Shown here one piece after another: positions 53,751 through 62,004 of a DNA stretch of 64,000 nucleotides. The stretch is from Hyphomicrobiales bacterium (GTDB lineage Bacteria; Pseudomonadota; Alphaproteobacteria; Rhizobiales; Beijerinckiaceae). The notes under the pieces were generated by a model that saw nothing but the letters and a program-made list of their open reading frames with translations, was not told where the DNA came from and ran no database searches. The position numbers and the translations under genes are program-made. The stretch spans positions 122,521-186,520 of the forward strand of contig JAIXTP010000026.1 of the NCBI GenBank assembly GCA_027483895.1. Reading direction: 5' to 3'. Within the stretch, counting starts at the first letter, position 1. Every line of letters starts with the position of its first letter.

Positions 53751-55052
53751 ATGCGCATCGCCATCGTGGGCACCGGCATCGCCGGCAATGCCGCCGCCTT
53801 CGCGCTGACCCACGGCTCCTCCCACCGCATCACCGTCTACGAGAAGGAAGCGCGTCTCGGGGGGCATTCGGCGACCGTCGACGTGGACTATGACGGCAAG
53901 CGGATCGCGGTCGACACGGGGTTCATCGTCTACAACGAGATGAACTATCCGAACCTCACCGCGCTCTTCGCCCATCTCGGCGTCGAGACGCAGGATTCGG
54001 ACATGAGCTTCGCTCTCTCGGTCCGGGGCGGACGGTTCGAATGGTGCGGCCGTACCCATGACGTTCTGAACGGGCTGTTCGCCCAGCGGAGCAACTTCTT
54101 CTCTCCGCGCTATATCGGCATGCTCGTCGAGGTGCTGCGCTTCAACCGCATCGCCCGGGCGGATCGCGCATCCGGCTTCATGGAAGGGCTGTCGCTGGCC
54201 GACTATCTGAAACAGCGCGGCTTTTCCAAGCGGTTCCGGGACGGATATCTCGTGCCCATGGGTGCGGCGATCTGGTCGATGTCGCCTTCTTCGATGTTGC
54301 GCTTCCCCGCCGCGAGCTTCGTCGCCTTCTTCGAGAACCATCACCTGATGCAGTGGAACCGCCCGGTCTGGCGCACGGTGACGGGCGGAAGTCGCCGTTA
54401 TGTCGAGAAGATCACGGCGTCCTTCAAGGACCGGATCCGCATGGCCGCCGGCGTCGTCGCGGTCGAGCGGACCGAGGCGGGCGTCGCCGTCACCGACACG
54501 ACCGGGGCGACCGAGACCTACGACCACGTGATCTTCGCCTCGCATTCGGACGAGACGCTCGCGGTTCTCAAAGACGCGAATGCCGCCGAACGCTCGGTCC
54601 TGTCCGCCGTGGGCTATCGGCCGAACGACGTCTGGCTGCACCGCGACGCGTCGCTGATGCCCAAGCGGCGCCGGGCCTGGGCCGCATGGAACGTGATCCA
54701 GGGCGACGATCCGGATGCGGACGTGTGCGTTACCTATTGGATGAACGTCCTTCAGAACATCGATCCGGACCGGCCGCTCTTCGTCACGCTCAATCCTCCG
54801 TGCCCGCCGCGGGAGGATCTGGTGTTCGCGCGGTTCAACTACGCTCACCCGCAATATGATGCGGGCGCGATCGCGGCGCAGAAGCGGCTCGACGAGATTC
54901 AGGGGCGCCGGCGCACTTGGTTCTGCGGCGCGTGGACGGCGTTCGGCTTCCACGAGGACGGGCTCGCCTCCGGCCTCCGCGTCGCCGAATCTCTCGGCGG
55001 CTCGGTGCCGTGGCGCGAGGGCGCGCGCGTTATGGCGGAGGCCGCCGAGTGA
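53751..55052 (+). CDS. FAD-dependent amine oxidase-like oxidoreductase
   Basis: A 433-residue flavoprotein with N-terminal FAD motif IAIVGTGIAGNAAAFAL and EKEARLGGHSATV, and the typical GFIVYNEMNYPNLTALF. The C-terminal FAD-contact segment is FCGAWTAFGFHEDGLASGLR. Proteins of this type precede DUF1365 and Cfa genes in many proteobacteria, and in Rhodobacter the set belongs to the singlet-oxygen sigma-E regulon, where furan fatty acid formation or membrane lipid modification is proposed. The ATG at 53751 has GAGTGAGAC upstream. It overlaps the next gene as GTGA. Confidence 0.88.
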   Translation: MRIAIVGTGIAGNAAAFALTHGSSHRITVYEKEARLGGHSATVDVDYDGKRIAVDTGFIVYNEMNYPNLTALFAHLGVETQDSDMSFALSVRGGRFEWCGRTHDVLNGLFAQRSNFFSPRYIGMLVEVLRFNRIARADRASGFMEGLSLADYLKQRGFSKRFRDGYLVPMGAAIWSMSPSSMLRFPAASFVAFFENHHLMQWNRPVWRTVTGGSRRYVEKITASFKDRIRMAAGVVAVERTEAGVAVTDTTGATETYDHVIFASHSDETLAVLKDANAAERSVLSAVGYRPNDVWLHRDASLMPKRRRAWAAWNVIQGDDPDADVCVTYWMNVLQNIDPDRPLFVTLNPPCPPREDLVFARFNYAHPQYDAGAIAAQKRLDEIQGRRRTWFCGAWTAFGFHEDGLASGLRVAESLGGSVPWREGARVMAEAAE

Positions 55053-55900
55053 CGGACGGCCCGGCGCTGTTCCTTCCTCCGGAAGAGGTCTGCGCCCTTT
55101 ACGAGGGCGAAGTGATGCACGCGCGGATGAAGCCCGTCGCGCATCGTTTCGCCTATCGCGTCTATTCGCTGCTGATCGATGTCGACCGCGTCGCCGAGGC
55201 TTCCGCGCTCTCGCCCTTCTTCTCGGTCGGGCGCTTCAACCTGACGAGCTTCGAGCCGCGGGATCACGGTGCGCGCGACGGATCGTCGCTCGGCGGATAT
55301 GCCCGCCGATTGCTGCGCGATGCAGGTGTCGATGCGGAGGGCGGGCGCGTTCTTCTGCTCTGCTATCCCCGGATCTTCGGCCTCGTCTTCAATCCGCTCT
55401 CGGTGTTCTTCGTCTATGACGCCGCGGGCGCGTTGCGCGGTGCGCTCTACGAGGTCCGCAACACGTTCGGCCAGCGGCACACTTATGTGGCGCCCGTCCG
55501 GGAGGGCGAACTGAGCGCGGCGGGCCTCAAGCAGGCTTGCCGGAAACTTTTCTACGTCTCGCCGTTCAACGGCATGGAGATGTCCTACCTCTTCCGGATC
55601 CGGCCGCCCGCCGACGAGGTCGCCCTGCGCATCCTCGAGAAGGATGCCGACGGGCCGATTCTCGCCGCGACCTTCATCGGAACTAAGCGCCCGTTGACGA
55701 CCCCCTCCCTGTTGCGTGCATTCTTCTCCGTGCCGCTTCTGACCGTGAAGGTCGTCGCGGGCATTCATTGGGAAGCATTCCGGCTCTGGTGCAAAGGGCT
55801 GCGGCTCGTTCCGCAACCCGAAACGCCCGTATCGGCGGTCAGCTTCGCCGAAGCGGGCGGGCCCGGAGCCGCAGACCGCACGCGTCACGCAGAACCATGA
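55049..55900 (+). CDS. DUF1365 protein
   Basis: A 283-residue DUF1365 protein starting at a GTG (55049) that overlaps the previous stop. It has YEGEVMHARMKPVAHRFAYR at the N-terminus and PRIFGLVFNPLSVFFVYD, EVRNTFGQRHTYV and FYVSPFNGMEMSYLFR. It is always found with the flavoprotein upstream and the Cfa-like methyltransferase downstream, so it probably works on the same lipid substrate, possibly as a carrier or enzyme with unknown chemistry. It ends with a 4-base overlap (ATGA) with the Cfa gene. Confidence 0.9.
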   Translation: MTDGPALFLPPEEVCALYEGEVMHARMKPVAHRFAYRVYSLLIDVDRVAEASALSPFFSVGRFNLTSFEPRDHGARDGSSLGGYARRLLRDAGVDAEGGRVLLLCYPRIFGLVFNPLSVFFVYDAAGALRGALYEVRNTFGQRHTYVAPVREGELSAAGLKQACRKLFYVSPFNGMEMSYLFRIRPPADEVALRILEKDADGPILAATFIGTKRPLTTPSLLRAFFSVPLLTVKVVAGIHWEAFRLWCKGLRLVPQPETPVSAVSFAEAGGPGAADRTRHAEP

Positions 55901-57144
55901 GCACGACGATGACGACGACATCCTCCGACGTGATCACGGTCACCCCCGACACCGTGGACCGTCAGACCGCAGACCTGCCTTTCGCCGCGCGGCAGACTTT
56001 CCGCTTCGCCTCGCGGATCCGGCGCGGCCGGCTTGACGCGCGCCTGCCCGACGGCCGCGTGCTGCGCTTCCAAGGGACCGAGCCCGGGCCGGAAGCCGTG
56101 CTGATCGTGCGCGACCTCGATTTCGCGAAGCGCTTCGCCTCCGGCGGCGATATCGGCATCGCGGAAGCCTATCTCCTCGACGAGTGGGACACGCCCGATC
56201 TGACGCGGTTTCTCGAATTGTTCTGCGCCAATCACGAGCTGATCGCGCGGATGCTCGACGACCGCCCCCTGATCCGGCTGCTGCAGCAGTTCCGACACTG
56301 GATGAACCGCAACACGAAGTCCGGTTCACGGCGGAACATCCACGCGCATTACGACCTCGGAAACAGCTTCTACGAGGCGTGGCTCGACCGCACGATGACC
56401 TATTCGGCCGCGCTGTTCGACGGCGAGAAGGACCTCGCCAAGGCGCAGACGAACAAATACGCCGCGCTGGCCCGCGACACCCGGATCGGGCCCGATCATC
56501 ACGTGCTCGAGATCGGCTGCGGCTGGGGCGGCTTCGCGGAATTCGCGGCCAAGGAAATCGGCTGCCGGGTCACCGGCCTCACGATTTCGTCGGAGCAATT
56601 CGAATATGCCAAAAAGCGCATGTTCGAGAACGGCTTGAACGAGAAAGTCGAGATCCGATTTCAAGACTATCGCGATGAGACGGGGACCTATGACCGAATC
56701 GCCTCGATCGAGATGTTCGAGGCCGTCGGCGAGCAATATTGGCCGACCTATTTCCGGCAGCTGTCGGGCCGCCTCAAGGATGACGGGATGGCGGGGCTTC
56801 AGGTCATCACCATCCAGGACCGCTTGTTCGAGACCTACAAGCGCGAGGTGGACTTCATCCGCCGCTACATCTTCCCCGGCGGCATGCTGCCCTCGCCCGG
56901 CATCATGCGCGAACTCGGGGAGGAGGTCGGCCTCGGCCTCAAGCATGAGCGCGTGTTCGGCTGGGATTATGCTGCGACGCTCGCGGAGTGGCGCGAGCAT
57001 TTCCGTGCCGCATGGCCGAAGCTGACGGGGCTCGGCTTCGACGAGCGTTTCCGGCGGATGTGGGAATATTACTTCGCTTATTGCGAGGCCGGATTCCGCT
57101 CCGGGAACATCGACGTCCGCCATCTCGTCTATGCGAAGAACTGA
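55897..57144 (+). CDS. SAM-dependent cyclopropane fatty acid synthase-family methyltransferase
   Basis: A 415-residue Cfa-type protein that transfers a methylene or methyl group from SAM to unsaturated acyl chains. The core has NIHAHYDLGNSFYEAWLD, MTYSAALF, the SAM motif VLEIGCGWGGFAEFAAKE and ISSEQFEYAKKR, plus GDYDRI-like TYDRIASIEMFEAVGEQYW and FIFPGG-like RRYIFPGGMLPS. The N-terminal 80 residues hold a Cfa-associated domain. Its place after DUF1365 points to the singlet-oxygen-induced fatty acid modification set. The MFS gene follows by 3 bases. Confidence 0.93.
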   Translation: MSTTMTTTSSDVITVTPDTVDRQTADLPFAARQTFRFASRIRRGRLDARLPDGRVLRFQGTEPGPEAVLIVRDLDFAKRFASGGDIGIAEAYLLDEWDTPDLTRFLELFCANHELIARMLDDRPLIRLLQQFRHWMNRNTKSGSRRNIHAHYDLGNSFYEAWLDRTMTYSAALFDGEKDLAKAQTNKYAALARDTRIGPDHHVLEIGCGWGGFAEFAAKEIGCRVTGLTISSEQFEYAKKRMFENGLNEKVEIRFQDYRDETGTYDRIASIEMFEAVGEQYWPTYFRQLSGRLKDDGMAGLQVITIQDRLFETYKREVDFIRRYIFPGGMLPSPGIMRELGEEVGLGLKHERVFGWDYAATLAEWREHFRAAWPKLTGLGFDERFRRMWEYYFAYCEAGFRSGNIDVRHLVYAKN

Positions 57145-57147
57145 CCG

Positions 57148-58551
57148 GTGAGCGGATCCGCAGGCGCCGAGCCCGGCCGGTCCGTTCTCGCGGCCTATGC
57201 TCTGCCCGCACTGCCGCTCGCGGTCCTCGCGCTGCCGCTCTACGTGCTGGTGCCCGCCCATTACGCCGAGGGCCTCGGCCTGCCGTTGGCGGCGGTGGGA
57301 CAAGCGCTTCTCGTGATCAGGATCCTCGACGCTGCGAGCGATCCTGTGACCGGCCTTCTCGTGGACAAATTCCGTCCCGCATTCGGCCGGCGCAGGTCAT
57401 GGGTCCTGTTCTCGTCCATCCCGACCGCGCTTGCGGCGGCGATGGTCTTCCTCCCGCCGCAGGAAGCGGCGCTGCGGCATCTCTTGCTCTGGGGCAGCCT
57501 TCTTTCGCTCGCTTGGACGGCGATGCAGATCGCCTACGGCGCGTGGGGCACGGAATTGTCCCGCAGCTATGCGGGGCGCACGCGCGTCGCTGCATGGCGC
57601 GAAGGTCTCACGGTCGTCGGCACGCTCATGGCGCTCTCGGCTCCCGCATTGCTTCCCGCCTTCGGTCTGAGCGGGACGGGAAGCGTTCTTGCCGCATTCG
57701 CCGTCTTCGTCGGCGTCGGCCTGCCGCTCGCGGCGGTCGTCGCGGTCCGGGTCGTTCCGGAGCCGCTCGAACGACGCCATGCAGCCCGGCCGTTTCTCTC
57801 GGGCCTGCGCACGGTGCTCGGCAACGGCCCGTTCCGGCGGCTTCTCGCGGCATTCTTCATCAACGGTTTCGCGAACGGCCTGCCGGGAGCGCTCTTCGTT
57901 TTCTACGTCACCTACCGGCTCGAAGCCCCGGCAGCGGTCGGGCCGTTGCTGCTGCTCTATTTCGTCTGCGCCATTCTCGGCGTACCGCTCTGGTTGAAGC
58001 TCGCCGCGCGCTTCTCGAAGCATCGCTCGTGGTCCGCCGGGATGCTGACCGCTCTGTTCGCCTTCTCCTTCGCACCGTTTCTCGGCCCCGGCGACGTCGT
58101 CGCCTTCGCCGTGATCACGGCGATCACGGGCTTCGCGCTAGGCGCCGACGTCGTGCTGCCCGCAGCCATACAGGCCGACGTGATCGATCTCGATACGGCA
58201 CGGTCGGGCGAGGAGCGTGCAGGCTTCTATCTCTCGCTATGGACGCTCGCCACGAAGCTCGCCCTCGCGGGCGGGGTCGGGATCGCATTCCCTCTCCTCG
58301 CCGCCGCCGGTTTCGATCCGGGCGCAGGCCGGACGAGCCCCGAGGGGTTGAACCTGCTCGGATGGCTTTACGCGGGATTTCCCTCTGCCTTGAAGCTCGT
58401 GGCCGTCGCGGTCGTGTTCCGCTTCCCGATCGACCGTGCCGCGGCGGAGGCGTTGGCCGCCGTCCTTGCGGCTCCGACGGATCAGCGCGAGCGACCCGCC
58501 TCGGAATCGGCGGAGGCGCCTCCGGTCGAGCGGCCGACGAGCTTGAGATAG
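57148..58551 (+). CDS. MFS transporter (GPH/MelB-like)
   Basis: A 467-residue major facilitator permease with 12 predicted helices, starting at GTG 57148. Motifs such as LRILDAASDPVTGLLVDKFR with GRRRSWVLFSSIP are typical of the glycoside-pentoside-hexuronide family; here DAASDPVTGLLVD is clear. In the Rhodobacter sigma-E regulon an MFS gene sits in the same gene set. Its cargo is unknown. The C-terminal 23 codons overlap the convergent SDR gene by 70 bases. Confidence 0.88.
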   Translation: MSGSAGAEPGRSVLAAYALPALPLAVLALPLYVLVPAHYAEGLGLPLAAVGQALLVIRILDAASDPVTGLLVDKFRPAFGRRRSWVLFSSIPTALAAAMVFLPPQEAALRHLLLWGSLLSLAWTAMQIAYGAWGTELSRSYAGRTRVAAWREGLTVVGTLMALSAPALLPAFGLSGTGSVLAAFAVFVGVGLPLAAVVAVRVVPEPLERRHAARPFLSGLRTVLGNGPFRRLLAAFFINGFANGLPGALFVFYVTYRLEAPAAVGPLLLLYFVCAILGVPLWLKLAARFSKHRSWSAGMLTALFAFSFAPFLGPGDVVAFAVITAITGFALGADVVLPAAIQADVIDLDTARSGEERAGFYLSLWTLATKLALAGGVGIAFPLLAAAGFDPGAGRTSPEGLNLLGWLYAGFPSALKLVAVAVVFRFPIDRAAAEALAAVLAAPTDQRERPASESAEAPPVERPTSLR

Positions 58552-59294
58552 AGGTCGTAGGGCAGAAGGTTCAAGAGCTTCAGCAGATAGGCGAAGCGCC
58601 GCGGGAAGGTGATTTCGAACCCCGCCTTCTCGAACCCGTCCGCGACGCGGCGGGCCGCTTCATCGACGCCGATCAGAAACGGCATGGGAAAGTCGTTCAC
58701 CGACGTCGCCGGCGTCTCGACGAAGCCGGGGTTCACGACCTGGATCCTGACGCCCGCAGGCCCGGCATCGAACGAAAGCGCCTGCGCCATGTTGATGAGC
58801 GCCGCCTTCGCCGCGCCGTAAGCGGCCGCTCGCGGCAGGCCGCCATAGCCTGCGACGGAAGCGTTGATCCCGATCTGACCCCTGCCCCTCTGCGCCATGC
58901 GCGGCAGGACGGCCGCGAGACAATGGGCCGTTCCGAGCACGTTCACGTCGAAGGTGCGCCGAAAAGCCGCGACGTCGATCGTGGTCCCGGACACCGGCAG
59001 ATAGATTCCGGCATTCAGAAAGGCGAGCGCGACGGGGCCGTAGCTCTTCTCGATCTCGGCGACGGCCGCCTCGGGGGATGCGGGATCGGTGACGTCGCCC
59101 GGAACGGCGACGATGCGGCCGCGTCCGGACGCCTGATGGACCAAGGCGGCCAGTTCCGGGGCGCGCCTCGCGGTGACCGCGACCGTATAGCCGCGCCGCG
59201 CGAGCTCTATGGCCGTCGCGCGCCCGATGCCGGAGCTCGCGCCGGTCACCCACGCGACACCGTCTTCCGGCTTGGCTCTATAGGAAACGGACAT
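58482..59294 (-). CDS. SDR-family oxidoreductase of the singlet-oxygen gene set
   Basis: A 270-residue classical SDR with VTGASSGIGRATAIELARRG at the cofactor site, NAGIYLP, and YGAAK as the catalytic YxxxK. The Tyr and Lys are intact; NINAS-like INASVAG provides Ser. It is followed by a C-terminal stretch ending GRSTGGASADSEAGRSR that overlaps the MFS 3' end by 70 bases. It lies downstream of the ChrR-like gene with 43 bases between and a hairpin in that gap. It probably reduces a carbonyl formed during oxidative damage; the substrate is unknown. Confidence 0.88.
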   Translation of the reverse strand: MSVSYRAKPEDGVAWVTGASSGIGRATAIELARRGYTVAVTARRAPELAALVHQASGRGRIVAVPGDVTDPASPEAAVAEIEKSYGPVALAFLNAGIYLPVSGTTIDVAAFRRTFDVNVLGTAHCLAAVLPRMAQRGRGQIGINASVAGYGGLPRAAAYGAAKAALINMAQALSFDAGPAGVRIQVVNPGFVETPATSVNDFPMPFLIGVDEAARRVADGFEKAGFEITFPRRFAYLLKLLNLLPYDLYLKLVGRSTGGASADSEAGRSR

Positions 59295-59302
59295 TGCGGA
59301 CC

Positions 59303-59325
59303 CCCGACCCTTCTTACGGGTCGGG
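59303..59325 (-). terminator. Hairpin between the ChrR-like gene and the SDR gene
   Basis: CCCGACCC (59303-59310) and GGGTCGGG (59318-59325) form a perfect 8-bp stem with a 7-base loop, immediately before the SDR start. There is no T run on the minus strand. It could lower read-through into the SDR gene or mask its ribosome-binding region, because AAGAAGGG lies in the loop and stem. Confidence 0.4.
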
Positions 59326-59337
59326 CGACCGAACGGT

Positions 59338-60078
59338 TCAGTGGCCGAACAGCCGCTGGACGATGCGTCCGACGGGGCCCGTCAGGCGGAGCGGCGCATC
59401 GGTGACCGCGAAGCAGATGCAGTCCTCGTCCTCGTCGGCACGCGGACGGTGATCGATCTCATGATCGGCAATGGCGATGTCGCCCCGGCGATAATGGCCG
59501 GTGCTGTCCGAGAAGCCGCCCTGAAGAACGAGCGTGACTTCGGAGCCTTCGTGGGTATGCGCGGGCATGATGCGGCCCGGCTTGATCCACAGCAGCGACG
59601 CGTCGCCGTCCATGTCGTCCGACACCTTGAACTCGCGGACGCCCGGCAGAAGCGTGCGCCAGCGGACGTCTTCCAGGTCATGCCCGATGAAGTCGGCGAG
59701 CGGCGCGGGAACGATGCCCGACGAACGGGTCGCGGCCTTCGAGGTCGGAGCGGGGCCGGATCCGAAGATCGCGGCGAGGCGGGCGTCACGGTCCCGGAGC
59801 GCGGAGGGGGCCGCATCCTCGAGCCGACGACCCGCGGTCTCCTCGAGCATGCGGACGAAGCGACGGTTCTCGGGACGAATGGCGAGATGCGCCGCGACGA
59901 GCCGATGAAGAGGCTTGCCGAGCGTTCCCGCGGCATAACCGGCCAGAAGGGCATCGATCGGTCGATCGCGTCCCGCTTCCTTCGCGTCGTGAATCAAAGC
60001 CCCGAACCTTTCTCGCCACGGCCTCGCGGCCGAACCTATTGCATCCCCTACGTAATGACGAACCGTATGGATCAGCAT
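59338..60078 (-). CDS. ChrR-like cupin protein lacking the zinc-binding anti-sigma motif
   Basis: A 246-residue ChrR homologue. The N-terminal helices keep DALLAGYAAGTLGKPLHRLV (42-61), but where ChrR has HxxxCxxC this protein reads H64-L-A-I-R68-P-E-N71, so both zinc cysteines are lost. The C-terminal cupin keeps a full metal set: H174 and H176 (MPAHTHEGSE), E180 and H210 (IADHEIDH). Ordinary ChrR binds and inhibits RpoE; no sigma-factor gene is next to this one. An N-terminal extension of about 35 residues is unusual, and a promoter-like sequence inside it suggests the real start may be downstream. Confidence 0.75.
   Translation of the reverse strand: MLIHTVRHYVGDAIGSAARPWRERFGALIHDAKEAGRDRPIDALLAGYAAGTLGKPLHRLVAAHLAIRPENRRFVRMLEETAGRRLEDAAPSALRDRDARLAAIFGSGPAPTSKAATRSSGIVPAPLADFIGHDLEDVRWRTLLPGVREFKVSDDMDGDASLLWIKPGRIMPAHTHEGSEVTLVLQGGFSDSTGHYRRGDIAIADHEIDHRPRADEDEDCICFAVTDAPLRLTGPVGRIVQRLFGH
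60045..60074 (-). promoter_or_regulatory. Candidate sigma-E-type promoter within the start region of the ChrR-like gene
   Basis: On the minus strand TGATCC (60074-60069) is followed by an 18-base spacer and TAGGGG (60050-60045). The -35 and spacer match the RpoE consensus used for the photolyase site; the -10 is weaker. It overlaps the annotated ATG at 60078, so transcription from here would use a later start codon. TTG at residue 29 (GCTTTGATTCAC) is one candidate. Confidence 0.35.
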
Positions 60079-60227
60079 TCAAGCTCGGGCGTACGCCAAG
60101 AATTCGTCCGGTCGAGCCGAAGTTCCATCCGCAGAGATACGTAGATGGGGTGCGACGAATGGGTAAGCCGCCCTTGCGGGCCCGACGGCCCCCCTCTAGC
60201 GTCACGCGAGTTCGTCAAGGAGGAGCC

Positions 60228-61259
60228 ATGCAGGTCCGCAACGGCGTCGTCGAGGCCATCGGCCGAACCCCTTTGATCAAGCTCGAAGCGGCCTCGGCTC
60301 TCACGGGCTGCACGATCCTGGGCAAGGCGGAGTTCATGAATCCCGGCGGCTCCGTGAAGGACCGCGCCGCCTTGGGAATCATCCGCGAAGCCATGGCGCG
60401 GGGCGCGCTCCGGCCCGGCGGCACGATCGTGGAAGGCACGGCGGGCAATACGGGCATCGGCCTCGCGCTCGTCGGCAACGCGCTCGGCTTCCGGACCGTG
60501 ATCGTGATCCCGGAGACCCAGTCCAAAGAGAAGAAGGACATGCTCCGGCAGGTCGGCGCCGAACTCGTCGAAGTGCCTGCCGTGCCTTACGCGAACCCGA
60601 ACAATTACGTGAAGGTGTCCGGGCGCCTCGCCGAACGTCTCGCCCGGGACAATCCGGCGGGGGCGGTCTGGGCCAACCAATTCGACAACGTAGCCAATCG
60701 CGAGGCGCATATCTCCACGACGGGGCCGGAGATCTTCGCCGATACCGACGGCAAGGTGGACGGTTTCATCTGCGCGGTCGGCACCGGCGGCACGCTGGCC
60801 GGCACGAGCATGGCGCTGAAGGCGCGGCGCCCGGACATCGCGATCGGCCTCGCCGACCCGCACGGAGCGGCTCTTCACTCCTATTACACGACGGGCGAAT
60901 TGAAGGCCGAAGGCTCCTCGATGACCGAGGGCATCGGCCAAGGCCGCATCACGAAGAACCTCGAAGGCTTGGCCGTGGACGTCTCGTTCCGGATCGGCGA
61001 CGACGAGGCGATCCCCATCGTCTTCGACCTCCTCGAAAAGGAGGGCCTCTGCCTCGGCACGTCTTCGGGCGTGAACGTCGCGGGGGCGATCCGCCTCGCG
61101 CGTCACCTCGGGCCGGGCAAGACCATCGTCACCATTCTGTGCGACGGCGGCACCCGCTACGCATCCAAGCTCTACGACCCGGCCTTCCTCCGCTCGAAGG
61201 GCCTGCCGGTGCCCGCATGGCTCGAACGGACGTCCTCCGTCACTCCGGATCTCCAGTAA
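60228..61259 (+). CDS. cysK: Cysteine synthase A (O-acetylserine sulfhydrylase)
   Basis: A 343-residue PLP enzyme forming cysteine from O-acetylserine and sulfide. It has NPGGSVKDRAALGII with the PLP lysine, EGTAGNTGIGLALVG, and the C-terminal GTSSGVNVAGAIRLAR. AAGGAGGAG is about 7 bases before the ATG at 60228. Length is slightly longer than E. coli CysK. Its stop overlaps the next start (TAATG). It heads a sulfur and tRNA-quality-control operon with AlaX and SseA. Confidence 0.92.
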   Translation: MQVRNGVVEAIGRTPLIKLEAASALTGCTILGKAEFMNPGGSVKDRAALGIIREAMARGALRPGGTIVEGTAGNTGIGLALVGNALGFRTVIVIPETQSKEKKDMLRQVGAELVEVPAVPYANPNNYVKVSGRLAERLARDNPAGAVWANQFDNVANREAHISTTGPEIFADTDGKVDGFICAVGTGGTLAGTSMALKARRPDIAIGLADPHGAALHSYYTTGELKAEGSSMTEGIGQGRITKNLEGLAVDVSFRIGDDEAIPIVFDLLEKEGLCLGTSSGVNVAGAIRLARHLGPGKTIVTILCDGGTRYASKLYDPAFLRSKGLPVPAWLERTSSVTPDLQ

Positions 61260-61969
61260 TGCCGACAGAACCTCTTTTCCGGTCCGACGCCTATCTCACG
61301 GAGACCGCCTCTACCGTCGTGTCCGTGAACGACCGCGGCGGCATCGTCCTCGACCGTACGGTGTTCTATGCCTCGGGCGGCGGGCAGCCCGGCGACCTAG
61401 GCGTCCTCATCCGTGCGGACGGATCCGAAATCAGGATCGCGACGACGGTCTATGGCGAGGACAAGTCCGAGATCGTCCATGTCCCCGCCGAAGGGCAGAG
61501 CCTGCCCGAGGTCGGGGAGACCGTCACCGCCCGAATCGATTGGGCGGTCCGTTACCCGCGCATGCGCGTCCATACGGCGTTGCATCTCCTGACCGTCGTT
61601 CTCCCTTACCCCGTCACGGGCGGATCGATCGGCGACGGCGAAGGCCGGCTCGATTTCGACATTCCCGACGCGGTGGACAAGGACGAAATCACCGCAAAAC
61701 TCGCCGAAGCGATCGCGCGCGAAGCCGACGTCCGCGACAGCTGGATTACGGACGAAGAGCTTCTGGCCGCCCCGGATCTCGTGAAGACCATGTCGGTGAA
61801 GCCGCCGATGGGCACCGGCCGCGTTCGGCTCGTCGAGATCGCAGGTCTCGACCTTCAGCCCTGCGGCGGCACGCATGTCCGCAATACGCGCGAGATCGGG
61901 ACGGTCGCCGTCACCGGCATCGAGAAGAAGGGCAAGCAGAACCGCCGCGTGCGGATCGCCCTCGCCTGA
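61259..61969 (+). CDS. AlaX-type alanyl-tRNA editing protein
   Basis: A 236-residue free-standing editing-domain protein that deacylates Ser-tRNA-Ala or Gly-tRNA-Ala. Zinc ligands are HTALH (HxxxH) and CGGTH (Cys and His), as in the second half of AlaRS. The N-terminal FYASGGGQPGDLG is the glycine-rich editing motif. Length is typical of AlaX-M. The start overlaps the cysK stop by one base, so it is translationally coupled. Confidence 0.92.
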   Translation: MPTEPLFRSDAYLTETASTVVSVNDRGGIVLDRTVFYASGGGQPGDLGVLIRADGSEIRIATTVYGEDKSEIVHVPAEGQSLPEVGETVTARIDWAVRYPRMRVHTALHLLTVVLPYPVTGGSIGDGEGRLDFDIPDAVDKDEITAKLAEAIAREADVRDSWITDEELLAAPDLVKTMSVKPPMGTGRVRLVEIAGLDLQPCGGTHVRNTREIGTVAVTGIEKKGKQNRRVRIALA

Positions 61970-62004
61970 CCCGTACCTGCCACCTCCCCCGAGAGATCCC
62001 GGCC

